A stretch of DNA of 64,000 nt from Paenirhodobacter hankyongi (GCF_003664585.1 NZ_RCHI01000013.1:55028-119027); one strand, 5' to 3'. Shown: positions 28,923 to 38,458, counted from the first letter of the stretch. Notes: a model not told the origin generated them from the sequence alone. Translations and numbers: made by a program.

Positions 28923-30542
28923 TCACACCTCCCGGAAGCACAGGGTATCAAGCGCGGCGCGCACCGTCTCGGCGGTGGCCGCCGGCCAGCGTGCACCGAC
29001 ATGCAGGTCGGGGCGGACGAGATAGGCAGCCCCTTGCCCGGCGCCAAGCCGGTCGGCCGCGGCGGAGGGCCAGGGCAGGCAGGCAACAGCGGGGGCGTCC
29101 GGCAGCGCCTCGACGGCGCGGGCAAGGGCCGGATCGAAGCAGACCAGCGTGAAGCCGCCGCGGGCCAGCCGGTCCGACAGGAACCCGGCGCCCACCCGCG
29201 CCTCGATCATCGCCGCCCCGGGCGCGGGGCCCGCGGCAAAGCCCGGATCGTCGGGCAGCACCGCGGGGCTTTCGGCATAGGTGAAGGGCGTCATCTGCCG
29301 CGGATTGGCAAGTTCGCCCGCGAAGGGGTGGGTGAGGGCGAGGCCAAGCGCCGCGTCGCGCAGGATCTGCCAGCCGCGGGTGGGCGGCGTCATGAAGCGC
29401 GCGCTTTTCGAGGCATTCGCAAAGACATCGAGCGTCGCGCCGCGCCGCTCGGGGGTATAGCTGTCAATCAGCGCCGCCCCGGCCTTGCCGGTCAGCACAT
29501 GGCCGAGCTTCCAGCCGATGTTATGGGCGTCGGCAATGCCGTTGTTCAGCCCGCGCACGCCGAAGATCGGCACGATATGGGCGCTGTCGCCGATGAAGAT
29601 CACCGGGCCCTTGCGGTAGTCGTCAAGCGCCAGCGTGTTGGCCGAGTAGATCGACCACCATTCAAGCTCCCAGGGGCCCGTGTGACCGATCTCGGCCAGC
29701 ACCGCGGCGACGCTGTCGCGCACGACCTCCTCGCGCACCGCCTCGGCCGGGTCCTCGTCATCGCCAAGCTGATAGTCGATGCGCCAGATGTTGTCGGGCT
29801 GGCGGTGGATCAGCACCGTCGCGCCGGGCCGGCAGGCCGGGTCGAACAGCGCGCGGCGGATCGTCGGATAGTCGTGATCCATCTGCACGTCGGCGATGAC
29901 ATAGCGGCCCTCGAAATTCTGCCCCTGCAGGCGCAGGCCAAGCTGGCTGCGCACCACGCTGCGCGCGCCGTCGGCGGCCAGAACCCAGTCAGCGTGGAAG
30001 CTGTAGCTTCCCTCGGGGTCGGCGACGGTCAGTCGCGCACCGGCCTCGTCGATCTCGATGCCCTCGAGCCGGCTTTGCCAGCGCGTCTCGATCAGCGGGT
30101 TGGCCTCGATCGCCTGCCACAGATAGGCCTCGATGAACTGCTGTTCGAGGTTGTACATCGGGCGGAACTTTTCCTCGGGCCCGTCGGGCATGTGGAACTC
30201 GAGGATCTGCCGGCCGCGGTAGAAGCTGCGCCCCGTGGTCCAGCCGAGCGACTTCTCGAGGAAGGGCGCGACCACGCCGAGACTGTCGAGGATGGCATAG
30301 CTTTGCCGCGCGATGCAGATCGCCCGGCTGCCGTCGTTGAAGCTGTCCTTCGCCTCGATCAGCACCGAGGCGATGCCCTGCTGGGCGAGCGTCAGCGCAG
30401 CGACCATGCCGACGGGGCCGGCGCCGACGATGGCGACGGCCACGTCGCGCGCAAGTCCCGCGCGCGCCGCGCCCTCGGGCGCCGCGAATTGCGGATAGGT
30501 GAAATAAAGCGATGCGGTGTCCGCGCGGCCTGCGGGTCTCAT
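28923..30542 (-). CDS. FAD-dependent aromatic monooxygenase (PheA/MhpA type)
   Basis: 539 aa. Class A flavoprotein: the Rossmann motif VAIVGAGPVGMVAALTLAQQ lies at about 36-55, WVLAADGARSVVRSQLG is the DG motif and VIFIGDSAHIVPIFGVRGLN is the GD motif binding the FAD ribityl chain. A thioredoxin-like C-terminal domain (after about residue 400) is typical of phenol and 3-(3-hydroxyphenyl)propionate hydroxylases. It hydroxylates an aromatic ring with NAD(P)H and oxygen; the substrate is unknown. It forms an operon with DUF2783, divergent from a LuxR-type gene that may control it. Confidence 0.85.
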   Translation of the reverse strand: MRPAGRADTASLYFTYPQFAAPEGAARAGLARDVAVAIVGAGPVGMVAALTLAQQGIASVLIEAKDSFNDGSRAICIARQSYAILDSLGVVAPFLEKSLGWTTGRSFYRGRQILEFHMPDGPEEKFRPMYNLEQQFIEAYLWQAIEANPLIETRWQSRLEGIEIDEAGARLTVADPEGSYSFHADWVLAADGARSVVRSQLGLRLQGQNFEGRYVIADVQMDHDYPTIRRALFDPACRPGATVLIHRQPDNIWRIDYQLGDDEDPAEAVREEVVRDSVAAVLAEIGHTGPWELEWWSIYSANTLALDDYRKGPVIFIGDSAHIVPIFGVRGLNNGIADAHNIGWKLGHVLTGKAGAALIDSYTPERRGATLDVFANASKSARFMTPPTRGWQILRDAALGLALTHPFAGELANPRQMTPFTYAESPAVLPDDPGFAAGPAPGAAMIEARVGAGFLSDRLARGGFTLVCFDPALARAVEALPDAPAVACLPWPSAAADRLGAGQGAAYLVRPDLHVGARWPAATAETVRAALDTLCFREV

Positions 30543-30564
30543 GCCGTCCTCCCTGAAACAGTCT

Positions 30565-30593
30565 CCCGCCCCTGTTTACCGCGCCGGGGCGGG
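30565..30593. promoter_or_regulatory. Inverted repeat CCCGCCCC-N13-GGGGCGGG in divergent promoter region
   Basis: Perfect 8-base arms in the 89-base gap between the FAD monooxygenase and the LuxR-type regulator. It is placed as a shared operator would be, but the GC-only arms make a chance match likely. Confidence 0.3.
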
Positions 30594-30631
30594 CAGGTAT
30601 GTCCTTCAAAGCAGGGGACAGGAGGGGACGG

Positions 30632-31330
30632 ATGAGCGGTGTCTACGGTCTGATCGGGGCCTGTCTTGCGTCCCTTGGCGAGGCGGGCTGTGCGGCGCCG
30701 CTCCTCGATCTCGCGCAGCGCACCGGGGCGCGGCAGGTGATGGTCTTCGATGTCAGCGCCGAGCGGGCGCGCTGCCTCTTGTCGTGCAACTACTCGGCCG
30801 GTCATGTCGGCGAGGCGATGGCGGCGCAGTATCTCGACGGCGCCTTCCGCCGCGATCCGCTGCTGGCCGAGCTTCTCTCGCTCGCCCCCGGATCGCTGCA
30901 GCTGCGCGGGCTCGGGGCGGAGAGTGCGGGCGTCGACCCCGACTATTGGGAGGCGCTGTTCGCCCGGCCGGGGCTGGCGGGCAAGCTGAGCGTGCTGGCC
31001 GCGGGCGCGACCCGGCGGCTCTTCGTGAACTTCTATCATGGCGAGGGCGAGGCCGGGCGGCTCGATGCGGAGCTTGCCGAGCTGGTCGGCCGGCTCGTGC
31101 TGCTCGATGCCGAGGCGCGCGCGCCTTCGGCCCTGCCGCCGGCGCTGACCGCGCTGAGCGAGCGCGAGCGCGAGGTCTGTCTGGGCGTGCTGGCCGGCAA
31201 GAAGGCCGAGACCATCGCGGCCGAGCTGGCGCTGTCGCCCGCCACCGTCGCCACCTATCGCAAGCGTGCCTATGACAAGCTTGGCATCACCTCGCGCGGC
31301 GCGCTTTTCGCGATCTGCCGGCAGGACTGA
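30632..31330 (+). CDS. LuxR-family transcriptional regulator
   Basis: 232 aa. The C-terminal HTH is clear: ALSEREREVCLGVLAGKKAE, then TIAAELALSPATVATYRKRAYDKLGI. The N-terminal 160 residues show no receiver Asp pattern and no acyl-homoserine-lactone-binding WxxYDPxW motif, so the sensor is unknown. The ribosome site AGGAGGGGACGG before ATG 30632 is excellent. Divergent from the FAD monooxygenase and DUF2783 operon, which is the likely target. Confidence 0.85.
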   Translation: MSGVYGLIGACLASLGEAGCAAPLLDLAQRTGARQVMVFDVSAERARCLLSCNYSAGHVGEAMAAQYLDGAFRRDPLLAELLSLAPGSLQLRGLGAESAGVDPDYWEALFARPGLAGKLSVLAAGATRRLFVNFYHGEGEAGRLDAELAELVGRLVLLDAEARAPSALPPALTALSEREREVCLGVLAGKKAETIAAELALSPATVATYRKRAYDKLGITSRGALFAICRQD

Positions 31331-31411
31331 CGGGGCTTCTGGCGAGGGGGCTTCGGTTCCGGGCGAGGGCGCGCTAGGGTGGCGCCGCAACGACCCAGAC
31401 GAGGAACTCCC

Positions 31412-32170
31412 ATGCCCGCACCGCACAACCCCTTCAAGGCCCGGCTGAAGACCGGCGAGACGCAGATCGGCCTGTGGGTCTCGCTGGCCGATGCCTCGGT
31501 GGCCGAGCTTGCCGCGCACTGCGGTTTCGACTGGATGGTGATCGACGGCGAGCACGGGCCGAACGGGCTGCGCGACGTGATGGACCAGCTGCGCGCGGTG
31601 GCCGAGCGCACCCATCCGGTGGTGCGGGTGCGCGACGACGACCGCGCGCGGATCAAGCAGATGCTCGACATCGGGGCGCAGACGATTCTGGTGCCGATGG
31701 TCGAAAGCGCCGAGCAGGCGCGCGAGGCGGTGCGCTCGATGCTCTATCCGCCGGCGGGCGTGCGCGGCGTCGGTGCGATGCTCGGCCGCGCCACCGGCTA
31801 TGGCGCGATCGGTGATTACCTTGCCACCGCGAATGACGAGGTCTGCCTGCTGGTGCAGGTCGAGAATCGCAAGGGCCTTGCCGCGCTTGACGAGATCCTG
31901 ACGGTCGAGGGGGTGGACGGGGTCTTCATCGGCCCGGCCGATCTGACGGCCGACATGGGCCATGGCACGAACAGCGCGGCGCCCGAGGTGCAGGATGCGA
32001 TCCGCGACGCGATCGCGCGCATCCGCGCCGCGGGGCGGGCGGCGGGGATCCTCTCGACCGACCCGGCGGTGGCGCGGCGCTATGCCGAACAGGGGGTCGC
32101 CTTCCTCGCCGTCGGCACCGATGTCGGCGTGCTCGGCACCGGGCTGCGGACCCTGCGCGCGGGCTTCTGA
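31412..32170 (+). CDS. HpcH/HpaI-type class II aldolase
   Basis: 252 aa. Metal-dependent pyruvate aldolase fold. FDWMVIDGEHGPNGLRDVMDQL (split region about 39-60) holds the conserved DGEHGP, TILVPMVESAEQAREAV is the metal and pyruvate site, RGVGAMLGRATGYG follows, and LLVQVENRKGLAALDEI carries the metal-binding Glu. This branch splits 4-hydroxy-2-oxo acids such as 4-hydroxy-2-oxoheptanedioate or 2-keto-3-deoxy-L-rhamnonate into pyruvate and an aldehyde. GAGGAACTCCC precedes ATG 31412. It stands 81 bases after the LuxR gene and could be read with it. Confidence 0.85.
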   Translation: MPAPHNPFKARLKTGETQIGLWVSLADASVAELAAHCGFDWMVIDGEHGPNGLRDVMDQLRAVAERTHPVVRVRDDDRARIKQMLDIGAQTILVPMVESAEQAREAVRSMLYPPAGVRGVGAMLGRATGYGAIGDYLATANDEVCLLVQVENRKGLAALDEILTVEGVDGVFIGPADLTADMGHGTNSAAPEVQDAIRDAIARIRAAGRAAGILSTDPAVARRYAEQGVAFLAVGTDVGVLGTGLRTLRAGF

Positions 32171-32417
32171 CCTTCGGCCGGGCCTGCCGCGCGGGCGGGC
32201 CCGGCACGCGATGCGGCCGGTCCCTCATTCCGGGTCCCTCATTCCCCGGGCGCATCAACTCCGCCGGATTCGTCATTATGCAGGGCCGGCGGAAAAGGCG
32301 TATTCCGCTTCAGGCATCCACCTGACGCGGCACATACAGAATGACGTCTTCCCTCCTTCCGCTCTCGCTCCCCGGCATCGCCGGCGCCGCACGCCCCCTC
32401 CGGGTGCGGAGGAACGG

Positions 32418-33836
32418 ATGATGGGCGTGCCGCGGATCTTGCCCCGGACCGGGGTGCTGCCGCTGAACCGGATCGCCGGCGGGCTCGCTGTGGCGATGAT
32501 CGCCGCGCTTGTCGCGGGGCAGGTGGGCGGGCGCTTTGCACCCGGCCTTGCGGCGCTTGACTGGGTGGCCGCTGCGGCTGCGGTGACGCTCGCGGTGATC
32601 CGGTTGCCGCAGGTGCAGCGCATCGCGCGCCGCTTCGCGATCGGCGCGATGGTGGCGGCGGCGCTGGTCGCGATCTTGGCGCCCGAGGCGCTGCCGGCGA
32701 TGCAGCGCGCGCTGTTTCAGGGCACCGCCTTCTCGGCTTTCCTGACCACGCTCGGCCTGATCCGGGCGCCGGTGCGCGCCTCGAAGGTGATCGGCGCCGC
32801 GGCGGCGCGGCTTTTCGCCTATCCGGCGCGGCTGCGCGCCCTTGCCATGACCTTCGGCGCGCAGTTCCTGTCGGTGCTGTTCAACATCGGCACGATCGGC
32901 ATGATGTCGGACATCGCCGCCGACCATGCCGCCCGCGCCAAGGCCGAGGGCAAGCCCGGCATCGACCCGGCGCCGGTGACGCTCGCCGCGCTGCGCGGCA
33001 CGCTGATGATGACGGTGTGGAACCCGATCGGCGTCGGCTTTGCCATCGTCACCTCGGCGATCCCGGGGCTCGATCCCGTGCTCTTCCTTGCGCTCAGCTT
33101 TGGCGCGGCGATGCTGGTCTCGGCGGGCGGTCTGCTGCTCGATCGTGGCGCGGGCACCCCTGATCCCGAGCGCGAGGCGGTGCCGGGCGGCGGCCGGGCG
33201 CTCGCCGCGATCCTTGCCGCGGTGGCGGGGCTGATTGCCGTCACCCTCGGGCTGCACCGGGCGCTGGATGTCAGCTTCCTCACCGCCGCCTGTCTGGTGC
33301 TGCCGCTCCTTGCCGTCCTCTGGCCGCGGCTCGAGCCCGCGGCGCGCGGGGCGGGGGCGCAGCGCCCGCTTGATGCGCTTTCCGAGGCCTCGGCGACGAT
33401 GGCGAACGAGGCGACGATCTTCCTCGCCGCCGCGGTGATCGGCGCCGGCGTCTCGGTTGCGCTGAACGCGCTTGGCGTTGGCGCCCTGATCGAGAGCGGC
33501 GCGCTGCCGGCGCTGGCCGTCATCCTCGGCTGTCTCGTGCTGATCCCGCTCGCCGGTGCCGCGATGATCCCGCATTCGATCGTGATGGTGCTGGCGGCGC
33601 AGCTCTTCGGCTCGGGCCCCGTGGGCGCCGCCCATCCGCTCGCCCTTGCCCTTGCGCTGTGCTTCGCCTGGGCGCTCGCGATCTCCGCCTCGCCGATCTC
33701 GGCGATGTCGATCATCACCGGCCGGGTTCTCGGCCTGATGCCGGCGCGTGTCACCTTCGGGGTGAACCGCGCCTTCACCCTCTACGGGCTCGGCGCCGCC
33801 GCGGCGCTCGTCTGCCTGACCTATTTCCTCGAATAA
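32418..33836 (+). CDS. Polytopic membrane protein, probable transporter
   Basis: 472 aa with about twelve hydrophobic helices. LRGTLMMTVWNPIGVGFAIV (about 195-214) and AISASPISAMSIITGRVLGL (about 418-437) look like paired re-entrant motifs of the kind found in ion-transporter superfamily permeases (ArsB, CitM and dicarboxylate families), but I cannot name the family. GCGGAGGAACGG precedes ATG 32418. It ends 22 bases before an ALDH7-type dehydrogenase gene and probably brings in the substrate of that short pathway. A 247-base non-coding leader separates it from the aldolase gene. Confidence 0.65.
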   Translation: MMGVPRILPRTGVLPLNRIAGGLAVAMIAALVAGQVGGRFAPGLAALDWVAAAAAVTLAVIRLPQVQRIARRFAIGAMVAAALVAILAPEALPAMQRALFQGTAFSAFLTTLGLIRAPVRASKVIGAAAARLFAYPARLRALAMTFGAQFLSVLFNIGTIGMMSDIAADHAARAKAEGKPGIDPAPVTLAALRGTLMMTVWNPIGVGFAIVTSAIPGLDPVLFLALSFGAAMLVSAGGLLLDRGAGTPDPEREAVPGGGRALAAILAAVAGLIAVTLGLHRALDVSFLTAACLVLPLLAVLWPRLEPAARGAGAQRPLDALSEASATMANEATIFLAAAVIGAGVSVALNALGVGALIESGALPALAVILGCLVLIPLAGAAMIPHSIVMVLAAQLFGSGPVGAAHPLALALALCFAWALAISASPISAMSIITGRVLGLMPARVTFGVNRAFTLYGLGAAAALVCLTYFLE

Positions 33837-33858
33837 AAGACCACAGGAAGGACCTCTC

Positions 33859-35370
33859 ATGTCGCTTGCACCCGAAACCCGGAGCCTGCTCGAAGCCCTT
33901 GGCGTTGATGCCGCGCGCACCACGGCCGGCACGATGCCGAGCTTCTCGCCGGTGACCGGCGAAGAGATCGCCGCGCTGACCCCGGACACGCCCGCGACCG
34001 CCGCCGCCGCCGTCGCCCGCGCGAAGGAGGCCTTCAAGGCCTGGCGTCTGGTGCCGGCGCCGAAGCGCGGCGAGCTTGTCCGTCTTCTGGGCGAGGAGCT
34101 GCGCGCCGACAAGGTGGCGCTTGGCAAGCTCGTCTCGATCGAGGCCGGCAAGAGCCCGTCCGAGGGCCAGGGCGAAGTGCAGGAGATGATCGACATCTGC
34201 GACTTCGCCGTGGGCCTCAGCCGTCAGCTCTACGGCCTGACCATCGCCACCGAACGCCCCGGCCACCGGATGATGGAAACCTGGCATCCGCTCGGCGTCG
34301 TGGGCGTCATCACCGCCTTCAACTTCCCGGTCGCGGTCTGGGCCTGGAACAGCGCGCTGGCCTTCGTGTGCGGCGATGCGGTGATCTGGAAACCGTCGGA
34401 AAAGACCCCGCTCACCGCGCTTGCCTGCGAGGCGATCCTTGCCCGTGCGCTCGCCCGTTTCGGTGCGGCGCCCGAGAACCTGAGCCAGGTGCTGATCGGC
34501 GCGGGCGATGTCGGCAACGTGCTGGTCGAAAGCCCGGACGTGGCGCTGATCTCGGCCACCGGCTCGACCCGGATGGGCCGCATCGTCGGGCCGAAGGTGG
34601 CGGCGCGCTTCGGTCGCTCGATCCTGGAACTCGGCGGCAACAACGCCGGCATCGTCTGCCCCTCGGCCGATCTCGACATGACGCTGCGCGCGGTGGCCTT
34701 CGGCGCCATGGGCACGGCGGGCCAGCGCTGCACCACGATGCGCCGCCTCTTCGTGCATGAAAGTGTCTATGACGCGCTGGTGCCGCGGCTCATCAAGGCC
34801 TATGCGAGCGTCACCGTCGGCAACCCGCTCGAGACCCAGGCCCTTGTCGGCCCGCTGATCGACAGGCAGGCCTTCGACGCGATGCAGGCCGCGCTTGCGG
34901 CGGCGCGCGCGGCCGGCGGCACGGTGCATGGCGGCGCACGCGAGGCGATCGGCTCGGACGCGGCCTATTACGTGCACCCGGCGCTCGTCGAGATGCCCGA
35001 ACAGGTCGGCCCGGTGCTCGAGGAAACCTTCGCGCCGATCCTCTATGTGATGAAATACAGCGATTTCGACGCGGTGCTCGAGGCGCATAACGCCGTGGGC
35101 GCGGGGCTCAGCTCGTCGATCTTCACCCTCGATCTGCGCGAGATGGAGACCTTCCTGTCGGCGCGCGGTTCGGATTGCGGCATCGCCAACGTCAACATCG
35201 GCACCTCGGGCGCCGAGATCGGCGGCGCCTTCGGCGGCGAGAAGGAAACCGGGGGTGGCCGCGAAAGCGGGTCGGATGCGTGGAAGGGCTACATGCGCCG
35301 GGCCACGAACACGATCAACTTCTCGCGCGAGCTGCCGCTCGCCCAGGGCGTCACCTTCGACATCGACTGA
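33859..35370 (+). CDS. Aldehyde dehydrogenase, ALDH7 type (alpha-aminoadipic semialdehyde dehydrogenase)
   Basis: 503 aa. NAD-dependent oxidation of L-2-aminoadipate 6-semialdehyde (in balance with piperideine-6-carboxylate) to 2-aminoadipate in lysine breakdown. Motifs: ITAFNFPVAVWAWNSALAF and KPSEKTPLTA (NAD site), LELGGNNAGIV (catalytic Glu) and GQRCTTMRRLFVH (catalytic Cys); the NN after ELGG and CTTxRR are typical of ALDH7/antiquitin. GGAAGGACCTCTC precedes the ATG. It is followed at nine bases by an aminotransferase that could handle lysine or aminoadipate. Confidence 0.88.
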   Translation: MSLAPETRSLLEALGVDAARTTAGTMPSFSPVTGEEIAALTPDTPATAAAAVARAKEAFKAWRLVPAPKRGELVRLLGEELRADKVALGKLVSIEAGKSPSEGQGEVQEMIDICDFAVGLSRQLYGLTIATERPGHRMMETWHPLGVVGVITAFNFPVAVWAWNSALAFVCGDAVIWKPSEKTPLTALACEAILARALARFGAAPENLSQVLIGAGDVGNVLVESPDVALISATGSTRMGRIVGPKVAARFGRSILELGGNNAGIVCPSADLDMTLRAVAFGAMGTAGQRCTTMRRLFVHESVYDALVPRLIKAYASVTVGNPLETQALVGPLIDRQAFDAMQAALAAARAAGGTVHGGAREAIGSDAAYYVHPALVEMPEQVGPVLEETFAPILYVMKYSDFDAVLEAHNAVGAGLSSSIFTLDLREMETFLSARGSDCGIANVNIGTSGAEIGGAFGGEKETGGGRESGSDAWKGYMRRATNTINFSRELPLAQGVTFDID

Positions 35371-35378
35371 GGCCGGAA

Positions 35379-36617
35379 ATGACCGTGCACATGCCTGAAA
35401 CGGCCGGGTTCGTCCCGGCCGATCGGATCGCCACGCTTGGCGTGTCCGAGATCCTGCAGATCGGGGCGCGGGCCGCGGCGATGAAGCGCGCGGGCCGGCC
35501 GACGATCATCCTTGGTGCGGGCGAGCCCGATTTCGACACGCCCGAACACGTCAAGGCCGGTGCCGCGCAGGCGATGGCCGAGGGGCGGACGAAATACACC
35601 GCGCTTGACGGCACGCCCGAGCTGAAGGCGGCGATCGCCGAGAAGTTCCGCCGCGAGAACGGTGTCGACTATCCGGTCAGCGCGATCACCGTCGCCGCCG
35701 GCGCGAAGCAGATCCTGTTCAACGCGCTGATGGCAAGCCTGAACCCGGGCGACGAGGTGATCATCCCGACGCCGTGCTGGACCTCGTATTTCGACATCGT
35801 GCGGATCGCCGGCGGCGTGCCGGTGGCGGTGCCCTGCGATGGTGCGCAGGGGTTCCGGCTGACGCCCGGGGATCTGGCCGCGGCGATCACCCCGCGCAGC
35901 CGCTGGGTGATCCTGAACTCGCCCTCGAACCCGACCGGCGCGGCCTATGCCGAGGCCGATTATCGCCCGCTCCTCGATGTGCTGCTTGCCCATCCGCAGC
36001 TGTGGCTGCTGGTCGACGACATGTACGAGCACATCACCTATGACGGCTTCCGCTTCGTCACGCCCGCGGCGCTCGAGCCGCGGCTGAAGGACCGGATCCT
36101 GACGGTGAACGGGGTCTCAAAGGCCTATGCGATGACCGGCTGGCGGATCGGCTATGCCGGCGGGCCCGAGGCGCTGATCCGGGCGATGGCGGTGGTGCAG
36201 AGCCAGTCGACCTCCTGCCCGAGCTCGATCAGCCAGGCGGCGGCAGTGGCGGCGCTGACCGGGCCGCAGGAGTTGCTGGCCGAGCGTGCCGAGAGTTTCC
36301 GGCGCCGCCGCGATCTGGTCGTCGCCGGGTTGAACGCGATCGAGGGGATCGAGTGCCGGGTGCCTGAGGGGGCGTTCTACACCTTCGCCTCCTGCGCCGG
36401 GCTGATCGGGGCGGTGACGCCCTCTGGCCGGGTGATCGACAGCGACCGCGCCTTCTGCGCCTGGCTGCTCGACGAGGCCGACGTGGCGATGGTGCCGGGG
36501 GCGGCCTTCGGCCTCTCGCCCTATTTCCGGATCTCCTACGCCACCTCCGAGGCCGAGCTGCGCGAGGCGCTTGACCGCATCGCGCGGGCCTGCGCCACGC
36601 TGACCCGGCCGCGCTGA
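35379..36617 (+). CDS. Class I PLP-dependent aminotransferase (aspartate/aminoadipate type)
   Basis: 412 aa, fold type I. AGEPDFDTPEHVKAGAAQAM, SPSNPTGAAYAEADY, VDDMYEHITYDG (PLP Asp and Tyr), VNGVSKAYAMTGWRIGYAGG with the PLP Lys, and a C-terminal ISYATSEAELREALDRI with the substrate-carboxylate Arg side. These are the alphaproteobacterial aspartate-aminotransferase hallmarks. Next to ALDH7, it may transaminate 2-aminoadipate to 2-oxoadipate, which is inference from context. The GGCCGGAAAT leader gives a weak ribosome site; start ATG 35379, nine bases after the ALDH stop. Confidence 0.88.
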   Translation: MTVHMPETAGFVPADRIATLGVSEILQIGARAAAMKRAGRPTIILGAGEPDFDTPEHVKAGAAQAMAEGRTKYTALDGTPELKAAIAEKFRRENGVDYPVSAITVAAGAKQILFNALMASLNPGDEVIIPTPCWTSYFDIVRIAGGVPVAVPCDGAQGFRLTPGDLAAAITPRSRWVILNSPSNPTGAAYAEADYRPLLDVLLAHPQLWLLVDDMYEHITYDGFRFVTPAALEPRLKDRILTVNGVSKAYAMTGWRIGYAGGPEALIRAMAVVQSQSTSCPSSISQAAAVAALTGPQELLAERAESFRRRRDLVVAGLNAIEGIECRVPEGAFYTFASCAGLIGAVTPSGRVIDSDRAFCAWLLDEADVAMVPGAAFGLSPYFRISYATSEAELREALDRIARACATLTRPR

Positions 36618-36623
36618 GCGGCG

Positions 36624-36649
36624 GGCCGCCCCCCGCGCCGGGGGCGGCC
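36624..36649. terminator. GC-only hairpin between convergent genes
   Basis: GGCCGCCCCC pairs with GGGGGCGGCC (10 pairs) between the aminotransferase and the leftward SDR gene. There is no T-run, so it may slow polymerase or protect RNA ends rather than be a classic terminator. Confidence 0.4.
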
Positions 36650-36655
36650 GCATCC

Positions 36656-37408
36656 TCACAGGAACATGCCGCCCGAGACCTCGATGCGCTGGCCGGTGAC
36701 CCAGCGGGCCGCGTCCGAGCACAGGAAGGCGACGACCGGGCCGATGTCCTCGGGCCGGCCGGCGCGGCCAAGCGCGGTCTGGCTGGCGATGAAGGCATTG
36801 ACGCGGGCATCGTCGCGCACCGCGCCGCCGCCGAAATCGGTCTCGATCGCGCCCGGGGCGACGACATTCACCCGGATGCCGCGCGCACCGAGCTCCTTCG
36901 CCTGATAGCGGGTCAGAACCTCGATCCCGCCCTTCGCCGCGGCATAGGCGGCATAGCCCGGCAGCGCGAAGCGCGCGAGCCCGGTCGAGACATGCACCAC
37001 CGCGCTGCCGTCGCCGAGCAGGCCGAGCAGCGCCTGCGTCAGCAGGAAGGCGGGCTTGAGGTGGGTGGCAAGCATCTGGTCGAGCTGCGCCTCCGAGGTC
37101 TCGGCGAAGGGCGCGTTGATGCCGACGCCCGCGTTGTTCACCAGCGCATCGAGCCGGTCGGCGCCGAACTCGGCCGGCAGCAGCGCCGCAAGGGAGGCCG
37201 CGAAGCCGCCGTAGGACGCGCTGTCGGTCACATCGAGCTGCAGCGCCGCGGCGCGCCGGCCGAGCGCGCGGATCTCGGCCGCCACCGCCTCGGCCCGCGC
37301 CGCGCTGCCCAGATAGGTCAGCACCACATCGGTGCCCGCCCGCGCCAGCGCAAGCGCCATGTCACGGCCAAGCCCGCGGCTTGCACCGGTCACCAGAGCA
37401 ATCGCCAT
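36656..37408 (-). CDS. Short-chain dehydrogenase/reductase (FabG-like)
   Basis: 250 aa classical SDR. TGASRGLGRDMALALAR (about 7-23) binds NAD(P), NNAGVGINAPF follows, the catalytic Ser lies in VVHVSTGLARFALPGYAAYAAAKGG (split region) with Tyr-x-x-x-Lys as YAAAK, and GGMFL closes the protein. AAGGAGAAGGAAA precedes ATG 37408. Divergent from a LysR regulator, a very common arrangement in which the LysR protein controls the SDR. Substrate unknown. Confidence 0.85.
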   Translation of the reverse strand: MAIALVTGASRGLGRDMALALARAGTDVVLTYLGSAARAEAVAAEIRALGRRAAALQLDVTDSASYGGFAASLAALLPAEFGADRLDALVNNAGVGINAPFAETSEAQLDQMLATHLKPAFLLTQALLGLLGDGSAVVHVSTGLARFALPGYAAYAAAKGGIEVLTRYQAKELGARGIRVNVVAPGAIETDFGGGAVRDDARVNAFIASQTALGRAGRPEDIGPVVAFLCSDAARWVTGQRIEVSGGMFL

Positions 37409-37516
37409 TTTCCTTCTCCTTTGCCGGAAATCATCTGCGGCAGAGATAATCCGACGGGGATGACGGATAAACCGGCCGCCATTGACATCATCTGTCGAAA
37501 GGCGCGAACAATCGGC

Positions 37517-38458
37517 ATGGACAGAATTCAGCAGATGCAGGTCTTCATCCGGGTGGTGGAGAGCGGAAACTTCACCCGCGCGGCGGCGGTGCTCGGGCTG
37601 CCGCGCTCGACCGTCTCGACCACGGTGCAGGCGCTCGAGGACCGGCTCGGCGCGCAGCTTCTGGCGCGCACGACGCGCGTCGTGCGTCCGACGCCGGAGG
37701 GGCTGCAGTTCCTCGAGACCGCGCGCGATCTGGTCGACGCGATGGCGCAGGCCGAGGGGCTGTTTCGCGACCGGCCCGAGGCGCTTGCGGGGCGGATCCG
37801 GGTCGACATGCCGAGCCGGATGGCCCGGCATGTGGTGATCCCGCATCTGGCCGAGTTCCGCGCCCGCCATCCGGGGCTTGCCATCGACCTCAGTGCCACC
37901 GACCGGATGACCGACCTGATCGCCGAGGGGGTGGATGCGGTGGTGCGGATGGCCGAGCTCGAGGACAGCGAGCTGATCTGCCGCCGGCTCGGCACGGTGG
38001 CGATCCTGACCTGTGCCGGGGCGGGGTATCTCGCCGAGCACGGCCGGCCGGAAACGCCCGAGGATCTCGGCGGGCATCTGCTGGTGAATTACGCGCTGCG
38101 GATGCCCGCGGCCGAGGCGCTGTGGGAGGGGCGGCGCGCGGGCGTGGCGATCTCGGTGCCGATGCAGAGCCATCTGTGCGTAGACAATGCCGAAAGCTAT
38201 GTCGCGGCGGCGCTTGCGGGGCATGGGCTGGTGCAGCTGCCGGCCCATGGCGTGCGCGAGGAGCTGCGCACCGGGCAGCTTGTGGAGGTGCTGGCCGCAT
38301 TCCGCCCGGCGCCGGTGCCGCTCTCGATCCTCTACGCCCGCCGCCGCCACCTGGCGCCGCGGCTGCGCGTCTTCATGGACTGGCTCGAGGCGCTGATGCG
38401 GCGAGAGGGGGTCGTGGGCGAGGGCGGGAATGGCCCCGCGGCATGGCGTGAGAGTTGA
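37517..38458 (+). CDS. LysR-family transcriptional regulator
   Basis: 313 aa. N-terminal winged helix MDRIQQMQVFIRVVESGNFT, with AAAVLGLPRSTVSTTVQALE as the recognition region, then the effector domain (RIRVDMPSRMARHVVIPHLAEFRARHPG, split near 92-119). It belongs to the CrgA/AaeR-like branch. Divergent from the SDR gene across 108 bases, which contain the ATCTG-CGG-CAGAGAT dyad, a possible binding site. Co-inducer unknown. Confidence 0.88.
   Translation: MDRIQQMQVFIRVVESGNFTRAAAVLGLPRSTVSTTVQALEDRLGAQLLARTTRVVRPTPEGLQFLETARDLVDAMAQAEGLFRDRPEALAGRIRVDMPSRMARHVVIPHLAEFRARHPGLAIDLSATDRMTDLIAEGVDAVVRMAELEDSELICRRLGTVAILTCAGAGYLAEHGRPETPEDLGGHLLVNYALRMPAAEALWEGRRAGVAISVPMQSHLCVDNAESYVAAALAGHGLVQLPAHGVREELRTGQLVEVLAAFRPAPVPLSILYARRRHLAPRLRVFMDWLEALMRREGVVGEGGNGPAAWRES

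Noticed and set aside
36624..36649. Classic rho-independent terminator
   Set aside because: Strong stem but no T-run on either strand; kept only as a low-confidence hairpin.
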